From the NCBI RefSeq assembly GCF_023078275.1, contig NC_062985.1, positions 3,162,001-3,226,000 of the forward strand: a DNA stretch of 64,000 nt. Reading direction: 5' to 3'. The stretch comes from Leguminivora glycinivorella. Taxonomy: Eukaryota; Arthropoda; Insecta; Lepidoptera; Tortricidae. The translations under genes and the position numbers were made by a program. Below are positions 10,333 to 21,252 of the stretch, piece by piece; the first letter of the stretch is position 1; each line of letters opens with the position of its first letter. The notes beneath the pieces were generated by a model. It was not told the origin of the DNA. It did no database searches and saw nothing but the letters and a program-made list of their open reading frames with translations.

Positions 10333-10542
10333 ACACCTCGGACACTGGCGATCAAATATATGAATGAGGCGCGTTCCTAGCACACATTCTAAGCTCGTGT
10401 AGGTGAACGCGTACTATGCTTGTATGAGTGAAATATGACAGGTCGACTGTTCGCGTTTTTGACAGGCGGTAACTGTGAGGTAACCGAAAGGGGGTGGGCG
10501 GCACTTTCAGAGGGGAGCGGGAGTGACCATACTGTACGATAG
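10333..10542 (+). repeat. About 210-bp dispersed repeat, copy 1
   Basis: The sequence from CTCGGACACTGGCGATC through GCTCGTGTAGGTGAACGCG to the G-rich stretch and AGGGGAGCGGGAGTG matches 20327-20532 in the same orientation with small indels. The block is GC-rich against AT-rich flanks. I do not recognise the family and see no tRNA-type promoter boxes in it. Confidence 0.65.
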
Positions 10543-11210
10543 TACTATTTATTATACTGTGACTACGGAATAAATTATATACAGCCAGTTAGCCAATGTA
10601 ACGTGTAAAAAAGGTTTTGTTCTACCTATTTCCTCGCATGTTTGGAGAAAAGTAGGTACTATATTTGCCTAGGCGGAAATTGCAATTCGTATGTATTGTC
10701 GGACTCAGCTTTGCTTCGTTCGACACAAAAAAACACTCATCCGAGGATTGCTGATTCCCGGCCTTTTCAATTACCTACCTCTATAGTACATAATAGTATT
10801 TCATTTATAATGTAAAGTAATTTTTAACGTGACATGTTTTAGTATTATTTATAGTTTTGTGGTATATTTTTGTGACTTTTCGAGATATGTATGTAAGATA
10901 ATTTTGTTCGTTTAATAAAATTATGTAAGTTATTAGCACGTAAGGTATATCTGTAAGTGCTGATATGTAAAATAAAAAGTAAACAATAAAATAAAAAATA
11001 AAATTCATTTCAGACATGTTATTTCGTAATATTAAAAACCTACTACTATTAATTACTTTTGTTTGTCCATCATATTTTTTTAATTAAAAAAAGTTAAGTA
11101 GATCAAAAGTTTTGTTTGGATTCTTAAAAATATTTGCTTTCGAACATGTCTTTGTTCAAAAGTGTGAATAATTAAATATTTTATTTTGTTACAGAATATA
11201 GGTAACTAAT
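10543..11210. other. AT-rich unassigned DNA
   Basis: No gene, RNA or repeat structure is recognised. Confidence 0.45.
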
Positions 11211-11632
11211 TTTTCAGTACAGATGGTCGTTTTTTTACGCACTAGTGCGAGAAGTGGTTCATTATAATTTATTATAACAGGTCGAAATTTCGGAAGCTCA
11301 TCTGTACTGAAAAACGTCGTACGATACACGTGCGAAAAGGAAATTCGCAACTCGTGTCGATTTAAAACACTCCCTTCGGTCGTGTTTTAATTTATCGCCA
11401 CTCGTTTCGAACTTCCTTTTTTACGCACTTGTATCGTAATGTACTATTTCAGTACAGATGGTGTTTTTTTTACGCACTAGTGCGAGAAGTGGTTCGTTAT
11501 ATGCCAGGTCGAAACTTCAGAAGCTCATCTGTACTGAAAAACATCGTACGATACACGCGCGAAAAGGAAATTCGTAACTCGTGTCGATTTAAAACACTCC
11601 CTTCTTCCTTTTTTACGCACTTGTATCGTAAT
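11211..11632. repeat. Two tandem copies of a double-hairpin repeat
   Basis: Copies at 11211-11440 and 11447-11632 share TTTCAGTACAGATGG, ACGCACTAGTGCGAGAAGTGG and GCACTTGTATCGTAAT. Each unit contains two internal inverted pairs: CAGTACAGATG with CATCTGTACTG, and GTACGATACACG with a complementary stretch near its end. The second copy lacks about 45 bp of the region around GGTCGTGTTTTAATT. This may be a MITE inserted twice or a local duplication. Confidence 0.7.
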
Positions 11633-12104
11633 TTATACAGTTGAACTTTCAATTACACGAAGAAAAGTTACTTATTATAAAATACGAATGTTACCCACAT
11701 ATTCTTTTCAGAAGCACAATACGCAAAATGCAATCCTGTATTATTTCTCCAAAATAATAAACCAGGGTAACCTCTTGACCAATAACGATAAAAACCCAAA
11801 GCGGCCACGACCAAAACAAAATGGCCACTTCTCTACACTTAACAAGGATAATGTCTTTACAAAAACCTTTTAAATACCTCCATAACGCCGTATACCGGAC
11901 TTGTTTCCTTTAATGAAGCTGCTAACAGGAATATTATTACCATTGCTTGGTATGTGAAGGTAGATAAGTAACTCATTATTATTATTTCTGTGAGTCTAGT
12001 GAAAAAGGGTATAACTCAAATTGACTCGGTGAAAAAGGTCACAAGTCCGAGGTGGGACACTTTTTTCACTAGACTCACAGATTTGAAGTCTTTCATTTCC
12101 CACT
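11633..12104. other. AT-rich unassigned DNA
   Basis: No gene is seen. About 11990-12080 holds an imperfect inverted repeat (GTGAGTCTAGTGAAAAAGG with TTTTTCACTAGACTCAC), probably a small foldback. Confidence 0.45.
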
Positions 12105-12240
12105 GCTGGACAAAGGCCTCCCCCTATCTCTTCAATTATCTCTAATTCAAATCCGTGTCTGGCCATTCCTTCAGAAAGGAGTCCAGTTCGTTCTGCCATC
12201 GCTGACGGGGTCTGCCAGATCCCCGACTCGATCTGTCGGC
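12105..12240 (-). pseudogene. C-terminal relic of a LINE reverse transcriptase
   Basis: Read on the minus strand, one frame gives GRPRQRWQNELDSFLKEW and ends at a TAG. Another frame gives the usual GEAFVQQW-type ending just before the GCTGGACAAAGGCC block. This is the known C-terminal signature of lepidopteran LINE polyproteins of the RTE-like type. The frame is shifted between the two motifs and everything upstream is missing, so it is a decayed fragment. Confidence 0.55.
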
Positions 12241-12499
12241 AGACGTGACCAGCTCAGCCGAGACTCAAACCAAACTGGTTGTACCAAACCCTCAGCTCGC
12301 GATGTCCCTGAGAACACGAGGTTCGGGGCGTTTATCGGGTGACATCATTTAATTCCCTTGAAAGCCGTTGGAGGTGTAACGCCGGTGGAATAGATTCTGA
12401 CTACGTTTGATACGGGTTTGGGAGTCTGGGTGTACGTGTTTAGATAGAAACAGTGTTCGGATTTTAAAATGATACTCAAGTTAAATAGTTATTTGTTTT

Positions 12500-12846
12500 A
12501 CAAGGGGGCAAAGTAGTTGTTTAACCGCACGTGCCAATATTGATACCTGAGCAAGCGAAAGATTCCAATATTGAACCGCGAGCGTAGCGAGCGGTTCAAA
12601 AAGTGGAATCTTGAGCGTTGCGAGGGTATCAAGGCACGAAGGTTAAACAAACTTTGCCACCGAGTGAAACACAAAATTTTTCACCACACCAACACGAACA
12701 AAATACTGACTATAAAACATCAAAATAAATCAAATCCATCAATTTATTCAATATTTATGATTCAAAATTATCATTTTTACGTAAAATCTAGCAGCCAGAT
12801 TAAGACATCGAGTTAAAATTTGTATGAAATTACTTTGCCCCCTTGT
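12500..12846. mobile_element. MITE with ACAAGGGGGCAAAGTA terminal inverted repeats
   Basis: Positions 12500-12515 and 12831-12846 are perfect inverted repeats. The interior starts with a region rich in GAGC and GCGAG words that pair with each other (CCGCGAGCGTAGCGAGCGG) and ends AT-rich. There is no transposase. The open frame at 12571-12816 follows the repeat words and is incidental. Confidence 0.75.
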
Positions 12847-13620
12847 GGATAAAATGCAATTTTGCTATCTGTTTTCGAATAGCAAAGAAAGCCTTTACCA
12901 GTTGGTGTGGTGAAAATATAATTATATATGATGAATAAATATCAAGTGTGCAAAAGTATAACTTCATGGTGTAACGTAATTAAATAATATGTATGAATAT
13001 ACAGATAAAAATTTTAGCTGTCACGATTATTGAGCTTAAATGTTCGTAAGCTATATTTCAATCCAGGAATGTAGGAAACTAATCTGTCAGCTGTTGTGCG
13101 TAACGTGAAAGCAAAACGTTGTAAATAATGGACAGATTTTATTCAAACTAGCTGTTACACAAATACACAATCATTAAAATATTATTTTAATTAAGAAATA
13201 ATATCATGTGAGCTCATTTTTGATCATTTGCAGGGTAGCAAAGCTAACTTGATGTTAAAATCTTTTAGATATTTTTCTGTTATTTTAACTTATTGAACCG
13301 TAGTCTAGTTAAGTTGTAGGTTCTTTAATACATATGTGTTGGTAAACTCTGCTACAGGTCGCTGTTTTTAGAGTCAACACGAAAAACAAAATAATATGTT
13401 ATTAAACTATTTGTTTTTAATCAACACATTTACCACGAATCCTTTGAAATTCCCTTCAAAGATAGGTACCGAAATCAATTAATAATCTAAATCAATTAAT
13501 TACTTGGACCCTGGGCTCGGATCAATCGTGATTAAACAAAACAACCCAATTAAGTTTTGCTTTCATCTACGACTGTTTAGAATTATTTACAAATATGGTA
13601 AATTATTTACAAATATGGCA
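12847..13620. other. AT-rich unassigned DNA
   Basis: Nothing recognised except a tandem duplication of AATTATTTACAAATATGG at about 13580-13618, directly upstream of the Helitron. Confidence 0.5.
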
Positions 13621-13864
13621 TCCATACTAATATTATAAATGGGAAAGTGTGTGTGTTTGTTTGTTTGTCCGTCTTTCACGGCAAAACGGAGCGACGAATT
13701 GACGTGATTTTATACGTTAAGATAGGTGAAGGGATGGAGAGTGACATAGGCTACTTTATGTCTCTTTCTAACACCCCACTTCTGTAAAATCAGGGGTGAA
13801 AGTTTTTATGGAACATTCCGCGATTTTCGAATTTAACGCGAGCGAAGCCGCAGACAAAAGCTAG
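13621..13864 (+). mobile_element. Non-autonomous Helitron, Lep1 type, intact ends
   Basis: Starts TCCATACTAATATTATAAA after an A and ends CAAAAGCTAG before a T: the A^TC...CTAG^T arrangement of Helitrons, without a target duplication. It contains the TGTGTGTTTGTTTGTTTGTCC run and a GCGAGCGAAGCCGC segment near the 3' end that can fold. It is 244 bp with no coding capacity. Confidence 0.85.
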
Positions 13865-14127
13865 TTTCTAATATATATATAGTCCTCCTCATCGTTTTCG
13901 ATGACGGCGACCCTAAATAAGCCTTACGGACGTTTCCTTGCGTGTGCTCTAATGTGGCTGGCCAGGCCGAACTTGCTTTTAAATACTCGCTGGCACGGGT
14001 GGCAATAAAGTTCGCCAGCGGAGTTATACGTATACACGTAGGAGGGCTTAGGTCTCTCTTTTTGTCTAATATAGACAAATCATCAAAAGACTGTCGAAAA
14101 AAAATTTTCAGTAGAAAAAGACGTGGA

Positions 14128-14291
14128 CTTTTTTAGTGAATTTTAGGTCAGTTCTACTCAGAATCATGAGCACTTTCCATCTCAATAGAAGAATAAAAAT
14201 GTCCCACAAAGTCCATACATTTTTGTTACTTCCTTATTTTGTTACCCCATACAGACTGTAGATATGGAAAATCGTAACACGTAAGGTACAC
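14128..14291 (+). repeat. Dispersed repeat (GTGAATTTTAGGTCAGTT family), sense copy
   Basis: Similar in the reverse orientation to 36005-36165. Shared words include CATACATTTTTGTTACTT and TTTTGTTACCCCATAC. The identity of the element is unknown to me; no open frame is conserved. Confidence 0.5.
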
Positions 14292-14854
14292 TTTTTTAGG
14301 GTTCCGTAGTCAACTAGGAACCCTTATAGTTTCGCTATGTCTGTCTGTCCGTCCGTCCGTCCGTCCGTCCGTTCGTCCGTCCGTCCGCGGATAATCTCAG
14401 TAACCGTTAGCACTAGAAGGCTGAAATTTGGTACTAATATGTATATCAATCACGCCGACAAAGTGCAAAAATAAAAAATGGAAAAAAATGCTTTATTAGG
14501 GTACCCCCCCTACTTGTAAAGTGAGGGCTGATATTTTTTTTCATTCCAACCTCAACGTGTGATATATTGTTGGATAGGTATTTAAAAATGAATAAGGGTT
14601 TACTGAGATCGTTTTTTGATAATATTAATATTTTCGGAAATAATCGCTCCTAAAGGAAAAAAAAGTGCGTCCCCTCCTCTAACTTTTGAACCATATGTTT
14701 AAAAAATATGAAAAAAATCACAAAAGTAGAAATTTATAAAAACTTTCTAGAAAAATTGTTTTGAACTTGATAGGTTCAGTAGTTTTTGAGAAAAATACGG
14801 AAAACTACGGAACCCTACACTGAGCGTGGCCCGACACGCTCTTGGCCGGTTTTT
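14292..14854 (+). mobile_element. AGGGTTCCGTAG...TTGGCCGGTTTTT repeat element, copy 1
   Basis: Begins TTTTTTAGGGTTCCGTAG, with an internal GTCC microsatellite at about 14340-14388. Near the end it has CTACGGAACCCTACACTG, inverse to the start, and finishes CTCTTGGCCGGTTTTT. The same layout recurs at 33035-33620. Inverted GGTTCCGTAG ends and lack of coding make it a non-autonomous DNA element. Confidence 0.65.
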
Positions 14855-15806
14855 ATTTATTAGGATTAAAAAAGCTAGTGAATCTGAGTAGATATAACAG
14901 AAAATTTATTAAAAATATTAAATTTAAAAAGGTTTAATATTAAAAGGTGAACCAAAAAAAACACGCTGAGTAGCGAGTGGAACATCGGACCAAAAGGATC
15001 TGACATCCTAAATAACTTTTCTAAATGGTTATAGATAAATCTTTACAGTACAGTTTGCGGTTTGAAATGACAAAGTTAAATTATTCATTCCTCTTCTTCT
15101 TCTTCTATAGTAGACACCAGTGGCGGTTGATGAAAATTTCTGCTAGGCAACACTGAGCAAAAAGAAACCTAATACCTTAACATTAGGTACTTTACTAGTA
15201 CTCAATTTTAGGCAAGCCGGTGGGAATCGGCTTGTATGGACCAGCCGCTACTGACACATCTGAATCGTTCATTGATCCGCTACTTTTACCCACCTACCTA
15301 TTTAATAATCGTAATATTATATCTACGTGTAATTCATACGACTTTATTTGTAACAAAAAACATTAAGGTTTTCAAATAAAATCGCTTAGCTACCCAATCA
15401 TTTTAAGCACGACAAAACCTTAGAATCGCTAACAATTACCGTAACAAGCAAAATACTCGGACAAAGCCCGAAAAAACTTCAAAAACAGTCTTCAGATTCG
15501 ATATTACGCGTAACCAAGCGGACTCACGAGAAGCTCGTTAGATAAAAGACTTTTTGCCAACATAACAAAAGGAAGGCGATAAGGATCGTCCACCTATTGT
15601 TCCCGTTACCTTTAAATCTCCTGTTACTGTAAGATTTACCTTCCGCCTTGCCGGTGACGCTGTTTTTCTTCGACTGAAAAATTGGCGCGATTTAGACCAG
15701 GTACCTAATGTGGGTTGGGATACCGGGGAGGTGATTTTTATAAGCCAAGTTTTACTTGGGTCAATCAATGATATACGGACTTACATACTTATACAACACT
15801 TTTGAC
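14855..15806. other. Unassigned DNA upstream of the SINE
   Basis: Around 14865-14900 a short block resembles 35150-35195 in reverse. The rest shows no gene. A minus-strand frame at 15538-15768 has no recognisable domain. Confidence 0.4.
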
Positions 15807-16090
15807 GACCGATCTGGCGCAGTCGGTAGTGAGCCTGCCTGCTACGCCGCGGTCCCGGGTTCGAATCCCGGTAAGGGCATTTATTTGTGTGATGAGCACA
15901 GATATTTGTTCCTGAGTCATGGATGTTTTCTATGTATATAAGTATGTATATTGTATTTATATATTATATATATCGTTTTCTGAGTACCCACAGCACAAGC
16001 CTTCTTGAGCTTACCGTGGGCCTCAGTCAATCTGTGTAAGAATGTCCTATAATATTTATAATATTTATTTATTTATTTATTTTTATTTAA
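15807..16090 (+). mobile_element. tRNA-derived SINE, apparently full length
   Basis: The head has an A box TGGCGCAGTCGG (15815-15826) and a B box GGTTCGAATCC (15858-15868), the internal promoter of RNA polymerase III. A body follows with the words GTGATGAGCACAGATATTTG and GAGTACCCACAGCACAAGCC, ending in a TTTATTTATTTATTT tail. It is moved by the enzyme of a partner LINE. It is not a functional tRNA gene, because the acceptor end is absent. Confidence 0.85.
15815..15868 (+). promoter_or_regulatory. Internal pol III promoter (A and B boxes) of the SINE
   Basis: A box at 15815-15826 and B box at 15858-15868. The 31-bp gap between them is typical of tRNA-type promoters. Both match the consensus well, so this copy may still be transcribable. 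Confidence 0.75.
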
Positions 16091-16346
16091 TAAATAATAT
16101 GCTAATTGAAAGTAAAATTTGTGAGGATACTGCTTTGTATTTTATTTGTTCTTTAGTGCGAGCGTTGCGAATGTTGCGATGCATACTAAAAAGCATATTA
16201 TGATACACTTCCCCAAAAGCTAGAAATCATTGAATTTGTTTTGTTATAAGAGGTAAGTTGGTATACACCCCCTGATCAGCGGAACAGCAATTTCATGAAT
16301 GGAAAATTCTAAATCATAACTTTTAACCCGTTGAACGCCGAGCTCT
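16091..16346. other. Unassigned DNA
   Basis: No gene, repeat or RNA structure is recognised between the SINE and the next foldback. Confidence 0.4.
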
Positions 16347-16474
16347 TAACACTTTCGAAACCGGGCTCTACGCGGCGCTACGACATTTTCGCTACATACG
16401 GGTAAACCCATGTAATCGGCTACGCTTCTACGAGCGGTGTGCCCGACAGTCGGGTTCTTGGTAGCGAAAGTGTT
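16347..16474. repeat. Small foldback with AACACTTTCG ends
   Basis: AACACTTTCG at 16348 and CGAAAGTGTT ending at 16474 are inverted. The GC-rich interior (CTACGCGGCGCTACGAC, then TACGAGCGGTGTGCCCGAC) contrasts with the flanks. Probably a MITE; the evidence is only the end symmetry and composition. Confidence 0.45.
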
Positions 16475-16531
16475 TTCATACTAAAATCAGTCACATGTGT
16501 GCCACGCGTAGTTTAAGAATCTTACCTGTGT

Positions 16532-16682
16532 GCGTAGCCGAATGCACAAACACTTACGAAACGCTCACGACAATATCTCTTTCGTAGCTCTATCGCTCCT
16601 GCGTATTGGCGCGACAGAGCCAGACTACATCTCTGCGGCGTTTCGGTGGCGTTTCACTTCGCCGAAATTCCATTCGGCTACG
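16532..16682. mobile_element. CGTAGCCGAATGGCA-family MITE
   Basis: GCGTAGCCGAATG at the left and CATTCGGCTACG at the right, with ATTGGCGCGACAGAGCCAGAC inside. A point deletion removes one G of the left GAATGGCA. Confidence 0.75.
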
Positions 16683-16689
16683 TGAGGCC

Positions 16690-16975
16690 TGGCCTCGTCT
16701 GAATGGCATTTCTGCGATGCGAAACGTCGCAGAAATGTTAGACTGGCTCTGTCGCGCCAATAAACAGAAGCGATGGAGATAGATTGCATTTATGGGCTCA
16801 TCTGAATAGCATTTCTGCGATGCGAAACGTCACAGAAATGTTAGTCTGGCTCTGTCGCGCCAATACACAAAAGCGATGGAGATAGATTGCATTTCTGGCC
16901 TCGTCTGAATGGCATTTCTGCAGATTGCATTTCTGCGGCCTTTCGCATATCTCTCTTCCAATGCCATTCGGCTTC
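16690..16975. repeat. Tandem 100-bp units derived from the MITE interior
   Basis: A unit beginning GCCTCGTCTGAATGGC or GGCTCATCTGAATAGC, followed by CATTTCTGCGATGCG and TCTGTCGCGCCAATA, occurs at about 16690-16796 and 16797-16897, with a partial third at 16898-16925. The block closes with AATGCCATTCGGCTTC. This is local tandem amplification of a MITE segment, right beside an intact copy. Confidence 0.7.
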
Positions 16976-18239
16976 GGGCTCTGTAGTCACTGAACATAAA
17001 ATTGTGCTCGTCCTGCCCTAGGGTTTTCGGAGATACCTACGATTTTCGCGTCAGTGAAAGTGAGCGTGTGCTAACAAAAACATTTTCGATAAAACTTATC
17101 CCCACTGCTCGAAAAGCATTCACTTTAAAACGTTTCATTCGATTTTATTCAGTTAAAAGCTAGACACTTTTTAAAGCTCACACAAACCACGAAAAACGCG
17201 TTCCCGTTTCAAATTTAAATAGAAATAAAAGTATCAAAAAACCTCCATAAATTTCATTCTGAACAGTTAAATGCTGAATTTCTTTTCGTTTTGGTCTTGC
17301 CTTATCGTTTTAACTGGCTGGAATAGCGGGAGTGAGGGTTTTATGTTCATTTTTAATTGTTTTGGCGTTCCCCGGTCATATGAATATTATTATGTTGAAA
17401 TAATATTCTTCAAACTGTGTGGTCAAGGGCTAATTTCACCGCCCTTCTTTTCCTTTGCGTTCAATTCTGGCTAGCAACCTGTCAATGTAAAAATCACAAT
17501 TTCGTTTTCTTTCAAGCCCATAATTGCTAAGAGGAGCACTCAAAATTAAGCAATGCCATGTGCTCAAACTACCCCTTTAGGGAATACAGGCGTTAGATTA
17601 TGTATGTAACATTTTTCAGTATTTACATTGCACATGTAAGGGACTTCAAAACACATACCTTTTCTCTTTGCGCAAGGCTTATTATTAAGTTGTATGCAGC
17701 GCACGTTATTTCATTGTCCGATTTCTCAGATAATTAAATTTTATTGTATAACAACTGTGTACTTTTTACACTGTACAAGATCACAGCTTTTATAGAAAGT
17801 GGTTAAACGACGCTTCACAAATTCTGAGCCGGCTTAACAAAAAATAGATGTGTGTCTATACTGTCTATACATTTTTTTTATTATTATAATTGGGCTTACT
17901 CTTGGCCACAGACTAGCCAAAGGCAAAGACGTGGCCTACGATGGAGTGAGCGATTACATAGAAAGCGTAATTAAAGTTTGAAATTTCTGACCGCGAGCGT
18001 TTCATAAAACTATTTTCTTCATACTTAACTGAACTATCAGCCCATACATTAGAATAACAGCGCCCTCTTGACAATAGTCATACATTATATTTCTGGTCAG
18101 GCTTTATATTTAGATCATGTGTGTTTGATACTTTTGGTGTAATTATGTTTCGTTATTTATGATACCAGAACAACTTTTGATGCTGGCTATAGCAGGTTTT
18201 AAGTTTCATTTCATCCAAAAAATATTAAAGAAAGTTAGA
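16976..18239. other. AT-rich DNA with two old retroposon fragments
   Basis: About 17465-17610 is a diverged copy of the SINE at 31545-31788 (GCAACCTGTCAATG, then GGGAATACAGGCGTTAG). About 17890-17953 repeats, in reverse, 10155-10215. The open frame 17271-17474 overlaps the first fragment and is incidental. Confidence 0.5.
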
Positions 18240-18650
18240 GTTGTGCCTGCTCGTTCACTGAAAAGACCACTCCCAACTAGTACGATCTCCGAAGTGTACT
18301 AGTTCGTTCTTTTAAGACATTTAGTACAGTAGTGCACCGAGAGAGCGGGAGATAAATTGTGCATATGGCGTACAGTAACGCTCGCTCGTACTAGCCGAGA
18401 GCTAATCGGCCGTTTTCGCGCGCTCTCCGTTCGAGTCAGTCGGTTCTAGTTCGGTTGCGGTCGGATCACAGGGATCCCTTTGCTGTCATTCCTCGGATCT
18501 TTGCTTCTTTCGCTCCCATTTTGTTGCGCGTGTGGGGAGTGTACTAAAATATACTAGAGAGCAAAATCATTTGGGAGTAGTTCGGTCTAGTACAGTGCAG
18601 GGAATCGTGTCTTTGTACTATTAGTACATGTACTACACAAGCCTAAAGAA
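18240..18650. repeat. GC-rich block with nine GTACTA/TAGTAC words
   Basis: The word GTACTA or its complement TAGTAC appears at about 18277, 18296, 18325, 18388, 18540, 18590 and three times at 18616-18635. The block contains a GC-rich core (GCGCGCTCTCCGTTCGAG) against AT-rich flanks. I see no terminal inverted repeats long enough to prove a transposon, and no frame. Confidence 0.5.
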
Positions 18651-19446
18651 AGTAACTTTGTTTACTCAATAAAAGTAGATCTATAGACATTCCAAACTTC
18701 AGGCTGTTAAGTCCCGATAGTTCCCGGGAATCGAAAAAAATATGAAGAATATCGAAGAAAAACGCGGCCCGGGTTACTCGCGTTTGTCCAAAGTTTATTT
18801 TTATCTGCCCGGGACCCTTGCTAAACAAATTTCATGAATAAATTTAGCCTTTGTAAACAAATCGAGCGGGCTATATTAAATTAAGGCCGAGCAAAGGAAT
18901 GCAATAAAAAGGAATGCTTAGAAATACGCGATAATATGTGCGGCTCTCCGTGATAAAAGAGTCTGCATGTGTTAGTTATATAATAAAAATAAGGCTATAT
19001 GGTATGGATTATTGAAAGATATTGAATGATAAATAAAAATAAAATTATTATTATTGTGGTTTTATTGAAAATAAACATATGGGTATGTTTTTAAATTCGG
19101 ATAACTGTATTTGTACCACCTTTGTACATAAAAACATTATCAATATTAACAACATGTCAAACATGTATACACCTGGTTCAACACAAATCAAAATAACGTA
19201 AACAAAGTAAATATATGAATATTCTTTAAAATAGTCTGATGGAAAGAGGATATAACAAAAACCAGGTTTATACACCTTAATTTATAAAATGTCTCAATAA
19301 GCAGGATTATATTAATACTAAGCAATATTTGAATATTATTATTTTCTTTACTAAGTAATAAACCAATATGTGAACAAATAGCAAAGCAATATCTACTATA
19401 AAAATAATTTCATTTCATTTAAATCACAGCAATATAGAAAACAATA
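18651..19446. other. AT-rich unassigned DNA
   Basis: No gene is recognised. Minus-strand frames near 18643-18828 and 19051-19275 are short and AT-driven. Confidence 0.45.
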
Positions 19447-19525
19447 AAATGAAGCATGGTCGTACCTCTTGTTGTCTTGTCGCTTAACCAGAACAAACTG
19501 TCTGACAACTGAGCTACCTGGCCTT
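19447..19525 (-). repeat. tRNA-like relic (possible SINE head)
   Basis: On the minus strand GGCCAGGTAGCTCAGTTGTC resembles the D-arm/A-box region of a tRNA. Fifty bases on, GAGGTACGACC resembles a weak B box. Acceptor arms do not pair, so this is not a working tRNA gene. Confidence 0.35.
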
Positions 19526-19734
19526 TTAAAGCATTTAGAACAAAGGGCAACTATGCTAGTATGACCAGTTATCATCGTTATCAGTTAACCATCTTTTAAA
19601 TAAATGGACAATACATTATGATCACAATTATCATCTTTACGAAACTTCAAATCACATAAGATATTTTGTTTTCTTATATTACATTACAGTAAAATACAAT
19701 TAATTTTCGTGTTGTGTTCCTGTCGGTGAGTAAG

Positions 19735-20025
19735 GCTGCCAGAGCTCAACGAGGGTGCGGTGAGCTGATGACGGGAGGACTTACGGAACTAACTTGTTCC
19801 GTCTATTGTCCTTTGAGTCGTCGGCAACCCGAACCCTCCTTAGAACTTGTACACTCCTTTTTGCTGTGTACTTAACACAGCAAAAGGGAGTGTACAAGTT
19901 TCTAATGGGGTGGCAACGCGCATGTGACACTGTTTGAGTTGCAGGCGTCCATAGGTTACGGTGACCGCTTTACATCAGGCGGGCCGTATGCTTGTTTGCC
20001 ACCGACGTAGTATTAAAAAAAAAAA
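19735..20025 (-). repeat. Dispersed retroposon fragment with a hairpin insertion
   Basis: On the minus strand it reads GGTGGCAAACAAGCATACGG, then GCCTGATGTAAAGCGGTC, as in the family seen at 6298-6475. A 57-bp hairpin (19844-19900) interrupts it. An A-run lies at the 3' end of the plus strand (20012-20024). Confidence 0.55.
19844..19900. repeat. 57-bp near-perfect hairpin insertion
   Basis: Left arm 19844-19868 and right arm 19876-19900 match at 24 of 25 positions; the odd pair would be a G-U wobble in RNA. The ends are AACTTGTACACTCC and GGAGTGTACAAGTT. It sits inside a dispersed repeat, which argues for a mini foldback transposon rather than a conserved RNA. Confidence 0.75.
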
Positions 20026-20326
20026 TTATAGATAGGAATAATAAACACTAAACTGAAACATCAACGTCTAAGTAACCAAATTGTGATACTAATAATGAGG
20101 GTAGTTTACAATTCTGAAATGTTACTATGACACAATCTTTAAACATAATGAGGTTTTATAAATTTGTAAGTACAGTATTTGTTTGTATTGTATTGTATTA
20201 TATTAGATAGAAAGCTATTGCTAATATAATCTATCACATGCTTCATATTCTATAAGAAAATCCCTATATGTTCCTGCTGAATCCCTGTTTGTAGAAACGA
20301 CAATAGAGACTTATTGAGAGCAGTGT
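20026..20326. other. AT-rich unassigned DNA
   Basis: Nothing recognised apart from a TATTG microsatellite at about 20188-20205. Confidence 0.45.
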
Positions 20327-20532
20327 CACATCTCGGACACAGGCGATCAAATATAGGCGCGTTCCTAGCACACATATTATTCTAAGCTCGTGTAGGTGAA
20401 CGCGTACCATGCTTGTATGAGTGAGATATGACAGGTCGACTGTTCGTGTTTTTAACAGGCGGTAACTGTGGGGGAGGGGGGGGGGGGTGCGGCACTTTCA
20501 GCGGGGAGCGCGAGTGTCCAAACTGGACGATA
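20327..20532 (+). repeat. About 210-bp dispersed repeat, copy 2
   Basis: Same family as 10333-10542: CTCGGACACAGGCGATC, GCTCGTGTAGGTGAACGCG, TGACAGGTCGACTGTTCG. Here the variable G-rich stretch has become a run of ten or more G (about 20478-20487). Confidence 0.65.
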
Positions 20533-21006
20533 CGGCAGTGTAGTAGCAACCATGGTTGCCCAGGCAGAAATAAACGACGAATCTGTCAAGTAGATTAGGC
20601 AGTTCTCTGGCGATGGCGTTAGACTTAATGATTTCTGTGTATTGTATAACTATATTGCTATAGTACTAAATAATATAATAACGGTGTACTGCTTGGAATT
20701 GAAGCATAAGGGACTTTCTTAAAAGTCATAATTGTCAGTATGTGTTAGGTAAGTTGCAGATTTAGAGGACTGAACACCTTTTGCGTTGTATGGAAAGTGG
20801 CTTTGTAATAAAGAAACGATGAAACTTTCTTTGTATGTAAATTTTATTCATAACTCCTAGAATACTGGGAATCTAGCTTTTTACCCGCATATTGGAGTAG
20901 GTAAACATAATATTATTTAAAAGTAACGTTCGCCTAGAAAAAATGACTTTCGTACAGTCTATAAACGCTAGAAAAAGCATCGTGGATAAAAAAAAAATAG
21001 AATAAT

Positions 21007-21158
21007 GTGTTGCGAGAGGCTGGCAACCTGTCACTGCAATGTCCCAATTTGGATTTATTTCAACCCCTTATTTGCCAAGAGTGGCACTGAAACTTAGTAG
21101 TTAATGTGCTCTGCCTACCCCTTTATGGGATACAGGCGTGATTATATGTATGTATGTA
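21007..21158 (+). mobile_element. 5'-truncated copy of the GTGTGGTGACG SINE
   Basis: Starts at GCGAGAGGCTGGCAACC, keeps TGCCAAGAGTGGCACTG and CCCCTTTATGGGATACAGG, and ends in ATGT repeats. The 5' 95 bp of the full element (31545-31788) are missing. Confidence 0.7.
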
Positions 21159-21252
21159 TAATATGTGATTATTTAATTATCCCCATTCAGCAAATTCAGA
21201 GCACAATTCATATTAAACTATAGAATCTTACTATACTTAATACTTAGAATGT

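Noticed and set aside
15807..15880. tRNA gene
   Set aside because: Good A and B boxes, but no acceptor stem, and a long body with a TTTATTTA tail follows; it is a SINE.
19844..19900. microRNA gene
   Set aside because: The hairpin interrupts a dispersed repeat and has no conservation evidence; a mini foldback is more likely.
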